Shown: in pieces, positions 1 to 5,549 of the stretch | How the letters are laid out: each line of letters opens with the position of its first letter | Numbering within the stretch: the first letter of the stretch is position 1 | NCBI GenBank assembly: GCA_002299135.1 | Contig: DBNM01000009.1 | Coordinates: forward strand, 2,680 to 8,228 | Source: Candidatus Neomicrothrix sp. UBA672 | Lineage (GTDB): Bacteria > Actinomycetota > Acidimicrobiia > Acidimicrobiales > MedAcidi-G1 | DNA: 5,549 nucleotides | Direction of reading: 5' to 3' | Made by a program: the position numbers and the translations under genes | The notes under the pieces: model-generated | Told to the model about the DNA's origin: nothing | Databases searched by the model: none | What the model saw: the letters and a program-made list of their open reading frames with translations, nothing else

Positions 1-480
1 GCGGGCGATGCTGTGCCATACATAAACGGTTTCACCACTGCTGCTGAAGCTGGAGGCGCTGAAGTAAGCGTCACCTACACAGGCTCATTCGGAGATGTGG
101 CTCTCGCCGCGGAAGCCGCGGAAGCACACCTTGCAAACGATGCTGATGTTCTAACCGGAACAGCTCAGATGGTTGTGGGAGCCGTAGGCGTAGCAGCCGA
201 TGCTGGAGTTCCATGGTTCGGAACCCAGTCGAATCAAACCTCTCTAGCACCAGACTTGGTTATAGCCTCACAGGTTTACCATTGGGAAGTAGTGCTTGAA
301 GAGATGCTTGATCTTCGCGATTCAGGCACCAAAGGTGGCAAAGCTTTTGAAATCAACTTGGCTAACGGTGGCCTAGTCATTGAATTCAATGACGGTTATG
401 GCCTCTCAGATGATGTTAAAGCTAGCGCCGATGCGGCAATCGCTGGCATCATAGACGGCTCTATCAATACTGGAGCTTAG
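1..480 (+). CDS. BMP/PnrA-type ABC transporter substrate-binding protein, C-terminal part (5' truncated by window)
   Basis: This is the last 159 residues of a periplasmic-binding-type lipoprotein that would capture solute outside the membrane and deliver it to an ABC importer. The frame is open from base 1, so the GTG at 13 is internal and the true start and signal peptide lie off the window. Visible family features are a GSFGD segment (about residues 29-33 of the fragment), an ADVLTGTAQ strand followed by VGAVGVAADAGVPWFG, and a NQTSLAPDLVIASQVYHW stretch that matches BMP-family proteins near the ligand cleft and hinge. The C-terminus (IAGIIDGSINTGA) matches the usual final helix. Known members bind purine nucleosides or related compounds (PnrA of Treponema, BmpA-D of Borrelia, B. 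subtilis NupN). The actual ligand cannot be read from this fragment. The matching ATPase gene lies 84 nt downstream on the same strand, which supports the assignment. Confidence 0.87.
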   Translation, partial: AGDAVPYINGFTTAAEAGGAEVSVTYTGSFGDVALAAEAAEAHLANDADVLTGTAQMVVGAVGVAADAGVPWFGTQSNQTSLAPDLVIASQVYHWEVVLEEMLDLRDSGTKGGKAFEINLANGGLVIEFNDGYGLSDDVKASADAAIAGIIDGSINTGA

Positions 481-504
481 AAACCTAAACGAAAAGAGAT
501 TTAC

Positions 505-536
505 CCCCGGGAGACGGCAAATGTCTTCTCCCGGGG
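505..536 (+). promoter_or_regulatory. Strong GC-rich intergenic hairpin between substrate-binding and ATPase genes
   Basis: Bases 505-514 (CCCCGGGAGA) and 527-536 (TCTCCCGGGG) are perfect inverted repeats, giving a 10-bp stem with a 12-nt loop. A GAC/GTC pairing inside the loop offers an alternative fold. It begins 24 nt after the stop of the binding-protein gene and ends 28 nt before the ATPase ATG. The bases after it are ATGCTCTTAT, with no T-run, so a classical intrinsic terminator is not well supported. Inference: it acts as a 3' stabiliser or partial terminator that keeps binding-protein mRNA more abundant than ATPase mRNA, as intergenic hairpins do in other binding-protein operons. A U-less terminator is the alternative. 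Confidence 0.7.
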
Positions 537-564
537 ATGCTCTTATCTGAAGCGAAGAACTTAA

Positions 565-2088
565 ATGACAGATACAAACAGCAACCTTCTCGAAATGAGA
601 GGAGTCACAAAACGTTTCCCAGGTGTCGTAGCCAATAACAACATTGATCTTGACGTCCGGTACGGCGAAGTTCATACACTACTTGGAGAAAACGGCGCAG
701 GGAAAAGCACTCTTGTGAAGATACTCTTTGGCCTCTATCAGGCTGATGAAGGTGAGATCTTACTTCGAGGCAAACCAATAGATATCGACTCGCCGTCTGC
801 AGCCATAGATTCACGCGTGGGAATGATTCATCAACATTTCATGCTCGTGCCCACTTTGACTGTTTGCGAAAATGTCGCATTAGGTACTACTTCAGACCGT
901 CGACCTTTCACTGATCTAGAAAGTGTTGCAACTCGTATATCTGATATCTCAAACGAACATGGATTAGCTGTCGACCCGTCGGTGAAAGTCGAACACCTAT
1001 CTGTCGGTGAACGACAACGAGTGGAAATAATTAAAGCCTTGTACAGGGATGCGGAACTACTCGTCCTTGATGAACCAACCGCTGTTCTTACTCCAAAAGA
1101 AGTAGAAGACCTATTTTTGATCTTGCGGCGAATGGCGGACAGCGGAAAAGGACTAATTTTCATTTCGCATAAATTGCGTGAAGTCATGTCTTTAAGCGAC
1201 CGAATTACAGTTTTACGTGATGGTGAGGTTGTAGGAGAAACCACTCCATCTGCAACCAACAGACAAGAACTAGCTCAAATGATGGTGGGTAGAGATGTGC
1301 GACTCACTCCTGACTTACCTGAAATCAAATTAGGCGCGAAACGCTTGGCACTATCGGACTTAACAGTCATTGGAGACAACGAAACTGTTGCTGTAAACAA
1401 AGTTTCTTTTGATATTCACGCTGGTGAAATCCTCGGAATTGCTGGAGTGTCAGGTAACGGTCAACGAGAATTAGCTGAAGCAATTGCAGGCCTGAGAGAA
1501 ATAGAACCAGGCAGTTCAATAGAATTGGACAACTCGGATGTGACCCTATGCAGCACTCATGAACGTCGTGAAAAAGGTCTTGGTTTCATACCAGAAGAAC
1601 GCATCCCCGATGGAGCTATCCCGGATTTCACTGTTAGCGAAAATCTGGTACTCGTGAACCATGGAGACGAAAATTTCACAAAACGCGGCCTTTTCTCTTT
1701 CGATTCGATCAGAAGCCATAACGCTGAACTAGTCAGCGACTTCGACGTGAAAACACCCAGTATCGAAACCCCGACCTCGAGCCTCTCAGGGGGAAACATA
1801 CAGAAAGTAATTTTGGCTAGAGAACTTTCAGCGAAACCAACTTTTCTACTCGCCTGTCAACCAACACGTGGCGTCGATATCGGTGCAGCAGAATACATAC
1901 ATAACCGTCTCATCGAACAACGTGACATTGGGACAGCGACTCTCTTAATATCTGAAGACCTTGACGAGGTGATCGGTCTTTCCGACCGCATAGCTGTCAT
2001 GTACGAAGGTGAAATTATTTCAATCGTTTCAGGAGAAGATGCCGAACGGAACAAAATAGGTCTTCTCATGGCAGGCGTGACAGATTAG
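565..2088 (+). CDS. BMP/nucleoside-type ABC transporter ATP-binding protein (two fused ATPase domains)
   Basis: A 507-residue cytoplasmic ATPase that powers an importer of the BMP class (relatives include B. subtilis NupO/YufO; the fused layout is shared with sugar ATPases such as RbsA). Domain 1 (about 5-245) has a complete site: Walker A GENGAGKST (41-49), Q-loop HQHF (89-92), signature LSVGERQR (145-152), Walker B with LDEP (168-171) and H-loop histidine 202. Domain 2 (about 260-500) is degenerate as usual for this family: its P-loop reads GVSGNGQ (294-300) without the lysine, the signature is LSGGNIQK (407-414), the Walker B region reads CQPTRGVD (431-438), and SEDLDE (463-468) replaces the H-loop. 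The length is normal for the family. The ATG at 565 is favoured because LLEMRGVTKRFPG starts at the expected distance. Only a weak GAAG ribosome site precedes it. No permease gene follows. Substrate is probably a nucleoside by family, but this is inference. Confidence 0.93.
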   Translation: MTDTNSNLLEMRGVTKRFPGVVANNNIDLDVRYGEVHTLLGENGAGKSTLVKILFGLYQADEGEILLRGKPIDIDSPSAAIDSRVGMIHQHFMLVPTLTVCENVALGTTSDRRPFTDLESVATRISDISNEHGLAVDPSVKVEHLSVGERQRVEIIKALYRDAELLVLDEPTAVLTPKEVEDLFLILRRMADSGKGLIFISHKLREVMSLSDRITVLRDGEVVGETTPSATNRQELAQMMVGRDVRLTPDLPEIKLGAKRLALSDLTVIGDNETVAVNKVSFDIHAGEILGIAGVSGNGQRELAEAIAGLREIEPGSSIELDNSDVTLCSTHERREKGLGFIPEERIPDGAIPDFTVSENLVLVNHGDENFTKRGLFSFDSIRSHNAELVSDFDVKTPSIETPTSSLSGGNIQKVILARELSAKPTFLLACQPTRGVDIGAAEYIHNRLIEQRDIGTATLLISEDLDEVIGLSDRIAVMYEGEIISIVSGEDAERNKIGLLMAGVTD

Positions 2089-2102
2089 CTTTCTTAGTGC
2101 GT

Positions 2103-2315
2103 CTAGGTGAACAGAACCCACAAACCTTCAACAAGCCGCCATCCAAGATAAATCATTGCAGCACTAACAAAAACCCAAAAATGCCAGGGAATCTTCTGCG
2201 ATTTGACTTCTTTATCGTCACCTTCAATAACTCGATTACCGCAAGAAGAACAAGTCCCTACCACAGAAACAGAATTAGGCGATAAATATTTATCGCATGA
2301 AACACACCAGGGCAT
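2103..2315 (-). CDS. Small zinc-ribbon single-helix membrane protein
   Basis: A 70-residue protein with two visible parts. Residues 4-25 carry two CxxC pairs (C4, C7, C22, C25), the pattern of a zinc-ribbon knuckle. Residues about 43-68 form an aromatic-rich hydrophobic helix (WHFWVFVSAAMIYLGW and onward). Lysines at 36, 38 and 41 just before the helix suggest that the zinc ribbon faces the cytoplasm. The start codon is 9 nt after the stop of the SpoIIE-type phosphatase gene, on the same strand, with no Shine-Dalgarno-like sequence in the gap. Expression by coupling to the upstream gene is therefore likely. Paired cysteines, a clean membrane segment and tight operon spacing argue for a real gene rather than a chance ORF. 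I do not recognise a named family. The protein may be a partner or membrane adaptor of the phosphatase, but nothing in the sequence proves this. An 18-bp perfect palindrome lies within its 5' coding region. Confidence 0.8.
   Translation of the reverse strand: MPWCVSCDKYLSPNSVSVVGTCSSCGNRVIEGDDKEVKSQKIPWHFWVFVSAAMIYLGWRLVEGLWVLFT
2279..2296. repeat. 18-bp perfect palindrome GCGATAAATATTTATCGC
   Basis: The two 9-nt halves are exact reverse complements with no spacer, and the symmetry ends at the flanking bases. It overlaps codons 6-12 of the zinc-ribbon gene on the - strand (around the residues DKYLS), 17 nt inside the ATG. In DNA it has the shape of a dimeric repressor site. In RNA it could form only a short AU-rich hairpin, because a loop must open the centre. 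A chance origin is possible. Confidence 0.45.
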
Positions 2316-2324
2316 TTTGTGTTT

Positions 2325-3407
2325 TTAATCTTTTCGTATTGCCAGAATGGCTACGTCATCGGCAATGATCCCCTGATTGAAATCGTTTGCCGAGTCCAAT
2401 AGTTGCTTGCAGAAAACATCAGGGGAAATCCCGGGGTTCCTTCTAATCGCATCACCGATTCGATCTTCACCAAATTGTTCATCCCCGCGTCGCGCTTCAA
2501 CCAAACCATCTGTATACATAACCGTCATATCATCGCGCGATAGAGGAATCTCTCTGCTGAAAAAATGTCCATGAGGGTCAAGCATCAATAAAGGTCCGGT
2601 CGATCTCAGTGGGCGAACTTCACGTTCATGCCAAAGAAACGCAGCGGGGTGACCGGCAGATGCGTATCTTAAAGTTTCCGCTTCAGTGTCAAAAACTATT
2701 ACGACAAGCGAAATAAACTCTTCTGTACGTTCAACAGAGACCATCTGATGATTTAGCTCTTCAAGTGCTTGGGCAGGATCGCGAAACTGGCGCAAAAAAG
2801 TTCTCAATAGATACTTTGCTTGAAATGCGGTAATCGAAGATTCAATACCTTGACCCGAAACATCGCCTACTACTGCAGCTAGTCGTGTGGGAGAAGCCTG
2901 GAAAACATCAAAGAAGTCTCCAGCCATTAAACCGGTACCTGCTTGATATACACGCCCAACATCAAAACCACTGAATTCTGGAAGTTCCTCTGGCGCCAAA
3001 CGTGCCGCCCACGCCTTGGGCGCTAACTCCTGCTGGTCGAGGGCTTCTTGTGCCCTTCGTTCAATATCAAAACTTTTACGTGCCATTCGAGCTTCTCGAA
3101 CTGCATTCCTCGCCCAGTAAGTCGATACTAAAGCTGGGATCGCCACCAAAACATAAATTACTGCTGCATCCGAGGCATCTCTGAATGCCGTCACAAAAGA
3201 AGCTAAGGACAACAGTCCGTAAAGACTTGCCGAATGAATCTCTTTGCGAAAGGTAGTCCATGCCAACGTATGAGAGTCAGGCGCTTCGTCACTATCAACT
3301 CTTTGAACCACTCTGTAGCGTTGCTGAGCTGACCTTATCCAAGCCAGCGTCGCAGCTAGACAAACAATTCCAAGGGCAGTTAGGACTGGGGTCCGCATCT
3401 CAAACAT
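2325..3407 (-). CDS. Membrane-anchored SpoIIE-family PP2C serine/threonine phosphatase
   Basis: A 360-residue protein with three predicted membrane helices (about 6-24, 59-75, 81-99), a charged helical linker (about 100-145), and a SpoIIE/RsbU-type PP2C domain (about 148-358). The positively charged segments after helix 1 (RSAQQRYRVVQR) and helix 3 (RNAVREARMARK) put the catalytic domain in the cytoplasm. Metal-site and core motifs are all present: AGDFFD (162-167), GDVSGQG (181-187), ASAGHPAA (249-256), YTDG (298-301) and ADDVAIL (349-355), so it should be an active Mn/Mg-dependent phosphatase. Relatives usually dephosphorylate STAS anti-anti-sigma proteins, but no such substrate, anti-sigma kinase or sigma factor is encoded here. 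It has no PAS, GAF or HAMP sensor, so any signal would have to come through the short membrane part. The ATG at 3407 is chosen over the in-frame ATG at 3398 because GGGGAG sits 7 nt upstream of it. The zinc-ribbon gene follows after 9 nt. Confidence 0.9.
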   Translation of the reverse strand: MFEMRTPVLTALGIVCLAATLAWIRSAQQRYRVVQRVDSDEAPDSHTLAWTTFRKEIHSASLYGLLSLASFVTAFRDASDAAVIYVLVAIPALVSTYWARNAVREARMARKSFDIERRAQEALDQQELAPKAWAARLAPEELPEFSGFDVGRVYQAGTGLMAGDFFDVFQASPTRLAAVVGDVSGQGIESSITAFQAKYLLRTFLRQFRDPAQALEELNHQMVSVERTEEFISLVVIVFDTEAETLRYASAGHPAAFLWHEREVRPLRSTGPLLMLDPHGHFFSREIPLSRDDMTVMYTDGLVEARRGDEQFGEDRIGDAIRRNPGISPDVFCKQLLDSANDFNQGIIADDVAILAIRKD

Positions 3408-3414
3408 TATGATA

Positions 3415-3420
3415 CTCCCC
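3415..3420 (-). promoter_or_regulatory. Ribosome binding site of the phosphatase gene
   Basis: On the - strand, GGGGAG lies 7 nt before the ATG at 3407. It is the clearest Shine-Dalgarno sequence in the window. It decides the start: the second in-frame ATG, at 3398, would be 16 nt from it, which is too far. Confidence 0.75.
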
Positions 3421-3438
3421 GAATAACTACATCAGTTT

Positions 3439-3468
3439 TTTATAAAATTTCATTAATTTATTACTCAA
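3439..3468 (-). promoter_or_regulatory. Candidate sigma-70-type promoter for phosphatase/zinc-ribbon unit
   Basis: On the - strand the AT-rich spacer after der holds TTGAGT (3468-3463, four of six with TTGACA) and TATAAA (3444-3439, five of six with TATAAT), separated by 18 nt. A start near 3432 would give a leader of about 25 nt containing the GGGGAG ribosome site. Bases 3421-3480 hold only 11 G or C in 60, so an AT-rich match by chance is a real risk. Read-through from der is the alternative or an addition. Confidence 0.4.
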
Positions 3469-3481
3469 AGCGTTTTTTTTA

Positions 3482-4789
3482 CTACTCTGAGCGTCTACGC
3501 ACTCTTAGTTTTATAGCTGTTGCGCCTAAATTAAGATCTTCCCTAATTTTTCTCTCCAAATAACGCAACCACGTTTTCGGGACTTCTCGATTCGCAAACA
3601 ATGTGAAAGTGGGTGGATCAGTAGCTCCTTGAGTCGCGTAAAGAACCCTTACCCCACCTGGCGCCGGATGGGCTGCTTGAGCGGCTCTAACGACTTCATT
3701 GACTCTTCGAGTCGGGATACGAGTCTGATACTCCATGATACTTTCTGCAAGTGCGGGCCAAAGACGTCCAACGTTACGACCGCTCAGTGCGCTGATTCTA
3801 ATCACGGGTGCTTGACCAATGAAATGCAGTCGGTCTCCTACTTGCCCAAGAATATCTTCTCGCGCCTCCTCATCACATAAATCCCATTTATTTAATAAAA
3901 CTAAAATTGGGCATCCCGCAGCATCTACCCTTTCTGCCAGTCTCTGATCTTGATGCGTGATCCCCTCAGTTGAATCAATGATCAGCAAAGAAACGTCTGC
4001 CGTGTCCACTGCTTGGAGCGCTCTCACCAACGAGTAATACTCCGTGCTCTCGTCAACACGCGCTTTCCTTCTCATACCCGCAGTATCAATAAATCTCACG
4101 GGCCCATTTTCAGTCTCCACGACTGTATCGATCGTGTCTCTTGTCGTCCCTGGCATGTCATGAACAACGGACCTATTTTCCCCTATAAGCCTGTTGAAAA
4201 GGGTTGATTTCCCAACATTCGGTCTACCCACCAGAGTAACTCCGATGATTTTCTCCTCTGGCTCATAATCTTCTTCAGGACCTTCTTCAACTGAAGGCAG
4301 TTTGTCTACCAGAACCTCCAAAAGATCTCCTGTACCTTTCCCATGTAGAGCACTGACTGGGAGAGGTTCACCTAAACCTAATGACAACAAGTTCCACACT
4401 TCTGTTTCGAGATTTTTGTTGTCAACTTTGTTTGCTACGACCACTACTGTTTCTTGCTTTGAGCGTAAAAGGGAAGCTATCTGGGCATCATCATCAGTGA
4501 CTCCAACTGTTGCATCGACAACAAATAGAACTGCATCTGCTTCTTTTATTGCCTTTTCGCTCTGATCGCTCACTTTTTCATCAAGATCACTCCCTGTCGC
4601 CATCCATCCACCTGTATCAATCAGTGTGAATTCTTTACCCGACCAGGAAGCGACTACTTCCTTTCGGTCTCTTGTGACTCCAGGGCGTTCCTCTACTATC
4701 GCCTCGCGTCTGCCTAAGATCCGGTTAAGAAGGGTTGACTTTCCTACATTTGGCCTACCGACTATAGCGACTGTTGGAAGCATGCTCAT
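3482..4789 (-). CDS. der: Ribosome-assembly GTPase Der (EngA)
   Basis: A 435-residue tandem GTPase, close to the 436 residues of B. subtilis Der, needed for maturation of the 50S ribosomal subunit. GTPase domain 1 has G1 GRPNVGKST (11-19), a G2-type threonine in PGVTRD, G3 DTGG (58-61), G4 NKVD (120-123) and G5 SAL (146-148). An acidic linker (about 167-180) leads to domain 2 with G1 GRPNVGKST (188-196), PGTTRD, G3 DTAG (235-238), G4 NKWD (300-303) and G5 SAL (333-335). Residues about 355-435 form the KH-like RNA-binding domain ending in a basic tail (KLRVRRRSE). All nucleotide-binding motifs are intact. The ATG at 4789 overlaps the stop of the upstream DUF512 gene as ATGA, which indicates translational coupling. 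The ATG at 4783 is a credible alternative start, giving a protein two residues shorter. Translation ends with tandem in-frame stops TAG TAA. Confidence 0.97.
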   Translation of the reverse strand: MSMLPTVAIVGRPNVGKSTLLNRILGRREAIVEERPGVTRDRKEVVASWSGKEFTLIDTGGWMATGSDLDEKVSDQSEKAIKEADAVLFVVDATVGVTDDDAQIASLLRSKQETVVVVANKVDNKNLETEVWNLLSLGLGEPLPVSALHGKGTGDLLEVLVDKLPSVEEGPEEDYEPEEKIIGVTLVGRPNVGKSTLFNRLIGENRSVVHDMPGTTRDTIDTVVETENGPVRFIDTAGMRRKARVDESTEYYSLVRALQAVDTADVSLLIIDSTEGITHQDQRLAERVDAAGCPILVLLNKWDLCDEEAREDILGQVGDRLHFIGQAPVIRISALSGRNVGRLWPALAESIMEYQTRIPTRRVNEVVRAAQAAHPAPGGVRVLYATQGATDPPTFTLFANREVPKTWLRYLERKIREDLNLGATAIKLRVRRRSE

Positions 4790-4794
4790 AACCT
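4781..4794 (-). promoter_or_regulatory. Der start region: ATGA overlap and two possible start codons
   Basis: The - strand reads AGGTTATGAGCATG. The AGG (4794-4792) is only 2 nt from the first ATG (4789) but 8 nt from the second, in-frame ATG (4783). The second therefore has better Shine-Dalgarno spacing, while the first forms the ATGA overlap with the DUF512 stop codon (TGA at 4788-4786). Either start keeps the whole first P-loop. Confidence 0.55.
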
Positions 4795-5549
4795 ATTAGC
4801 GGTAAGCGCATCTTTAAGCGAAGCACCATCTGTTGGAATTATTTCAACTTTCCTAGGAAGATCAGACGGTGTCATCCCGTCCAAGAACCGCCCTCCGCTT
4901 AAACAAACATCAGGCAATAAATACCGATGGCCTTCGGGTTCTTTTGACAATACTCGAATCAGGTCTTCTCCGACCATTAACCCGGTAACTCCAACATTTC
5001 CTCCAAAGAAATTATTTTCCACTGGAAGTATCCGAACATCTTCTCTCTCTAAACTTTCTATCAAAGGTCTGATTGCCCCAGCTCCTAATTCACCTGTTAG
5101 AACACCAACTGGAGTATCAGAAATTTCACTAACACTCTTATTCTCAACGTTCAAATCTGATCGAGGTGCCCTAAAACCTATAGGTGGGGCTCCTTCCACA
5201 GAAGCAAAAAATCCGGATGGCTTATCACGCTTGAAATCATGGTTAGAGAATTCAAGTTCAAAGGCTCTTGCCATTCCGATGCCATCCTCATACATTTCAA
5301 AATCTCCGTAGCTTTGAGCTGATGGGAACTCTCGTCCAGCCGCTAGATAATATTCATCTGCAGCGTAAACAAGATGACGCCCTAGATTTTCAACAAAAAA
5401 ATCTTGCCAAGACTCAACACAGTCAATAACCTCAGTGGCTTCTTCTTTCGTATGTGGACGCATTCTCGGTTCGTTCGTGTACTTGCTAACACCTAAAGGC
5501 ACGACACACAGACTCGCCAGCTCTGAATACTTTTCAGCTACCCCAGCCA
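4786..5549 (-). CDS. DUF512-domain protein, C-terminal part (5' truncated by window)
   Basis: The reading frame is open to the right edge of the window (base 5548 in frame), giving 253 residues. The GTG at 5502 is thus internal rather than the start. The sequence matches the C-terminal DUF512 region of a family whose full members, as I recall them, have an N-terminal PDZ-like domain and a radical-SAM-like middle, about 430-450 residues in all. Family features, numbered in the visible fragment, are VVPLGVSKY (about 15-23), YAADEYYLAAG (61-71), EDGIGMAR (87-94), VLTGELGA (149-156), PVENNFFGGNVGVTGL (175-190) and LPDVCLSGGRFLDG (211-224). The region that would show iron-sulfur cysteines is outside the window, so radical-SAM chemistry cannot be checked. 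No biochemical function is established for the family to my knowledge. It precedes der with a 4-nt overlap, and the same pairing is familiar from Firmicutes, which hints at a role connected with ribosomes or translation (inference). Confidence 0.88.
   Translation of the reverse strand, partial: AGVAEKYSELASLCVVPLGVSKYTNEPRMRPHTKEEATEVIDCVESWQDFFVENLGRHLVYAADEYYLAAGREFPSAQSYGDFEMYEDGIGMARAFELEFSNHDFKRDKPSGFFASVEGAPPIGFRAPRSDLNVENKSVSEISDTPVGVLTGELGAGAIRPLIESLEREDVRILPVENNFFGGNVGVTGLMVGEDLIRVLSKEPEGHRYLLPDVCLSGGRFLDGMTPSDLPRKVEIIPTDGASLKDALTANRL

Noticed and set aside
107..124. Tandem 9-bp direct repeat GCCGCGGAA in the binding-protein gene
   Set aside because: It encodes an alanine/glutamate helix (AEAAEA), is only two copies, and is explained by coding content.
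406..675. 89-residue ORF on the - strand spanning the binding-protein end and ATPase start
   Set aside because: It crosses the intergenic hairpin and overlaps two well-supported genes antisense. No domain, motif or ribosome site is visible.
831..1259. 142-residue - strand ORF inside the ATPase gene
   Set aside because: It is antisense to a complete ATPase; its composition (rich in S, R, T) is typical of a shadow frame and no motif is recognisable.
1440..1920. Missing P-loop lysine and altered Walker B in the second ATPase domain, suggesting decay
   Set aside because: Degenerate second sites of exactly this form (GNGQ, QPTRG) are normal in BMP- and sugar-type fused ATPases, and the frame is intact to a normal C-terminus.
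2097..2285. 62-residue + strand ORF downstream of the ATPase
   Set aside because: It lies antisense to the zinc-ribbon gene, which has paired cysteines, a membrane helix and operon spacing. The + strand product has low-complexity polar composition and no motif, and is not a permease fragment.
3463..3492. Possible terminator after der (inverted repeat around an A-run)
   Set aside because: The - strand stem pairs 3492-3485 with 3470-3463, about 8 bp with two G-T wobbles, a 14-nt loop and no U-run on the 3' side. It is too weak to call.

Overview
The window reads as bacterial chromosome of moderate GC (mid-40s percent by eye). Gene content and protein style suggest an actinobacterium-like organism, perhaps a lower-GC (for example marine) Acidimicrobiia lineage. 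The hints are the BMP-type ABC transporter sequences, a membrane-anchored SpoIIE-type phosphatase, and a small protein beginning with a CxxC zinc ribbon and ending in a membrane helix. This placement is inference and is only moderately supported. No phage, plasmid, transposon, CRISPR, rRNA or tRNA signal is visible.

Layout. On the + strand, 1-480 is the C-terminal part of a BMP/PnrA-type substrate-binding lipoprotein, cut by the window edge. An 84-nt spacer with a strong GC-rich hairpin (505-536) follows, then a complete duplicated-domain ATPase of the BMP/nucleoside-type ABC importer (565-2088). The permeases that usually follow are absent. The ATPase gene instead meets an oppositely oriented cluster tail to tail, with only 14 nt between stop codons.

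On the - strand, in transcription order, are: the C-terminal 253 residues of a DUF512 protein (4786-5549, cut by the right edge); the ribosome-assembly GTPase Der/EngA (3482-4789), which shares an ATGA start/stop overlap with it; a 74-nt AT-rich spacer with a plausible promoter and a clear Shine-Dalgarno sequence; a three-helix membrane-anchored SpoIIE-family PP2C phosphatase (2325-3407); and, 9 nt later, a 70-residue zinc-ribbon plus single-helix membrane protein (2103-2315).

How the genes fit together. The left half is the solute-capture and energising part of an importer, probably for nucleosides or a related small molecule. The right half holds two units. DUF512-Der looks translationally coupled and links a protein of unknown function to 50S ribosome maturation. 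The phosphatase and zinc-ribbon genes look like a small membrane signalling pair with their own promoter. Most of the window is ordinary housekeeping. The least explained parts are the phosphatase/zinc-ribbon pair, the DUF512 partner of Der, the intergenic hairpin, and an 18-bp perfect palindrome inside the zinc-ribbon gene.
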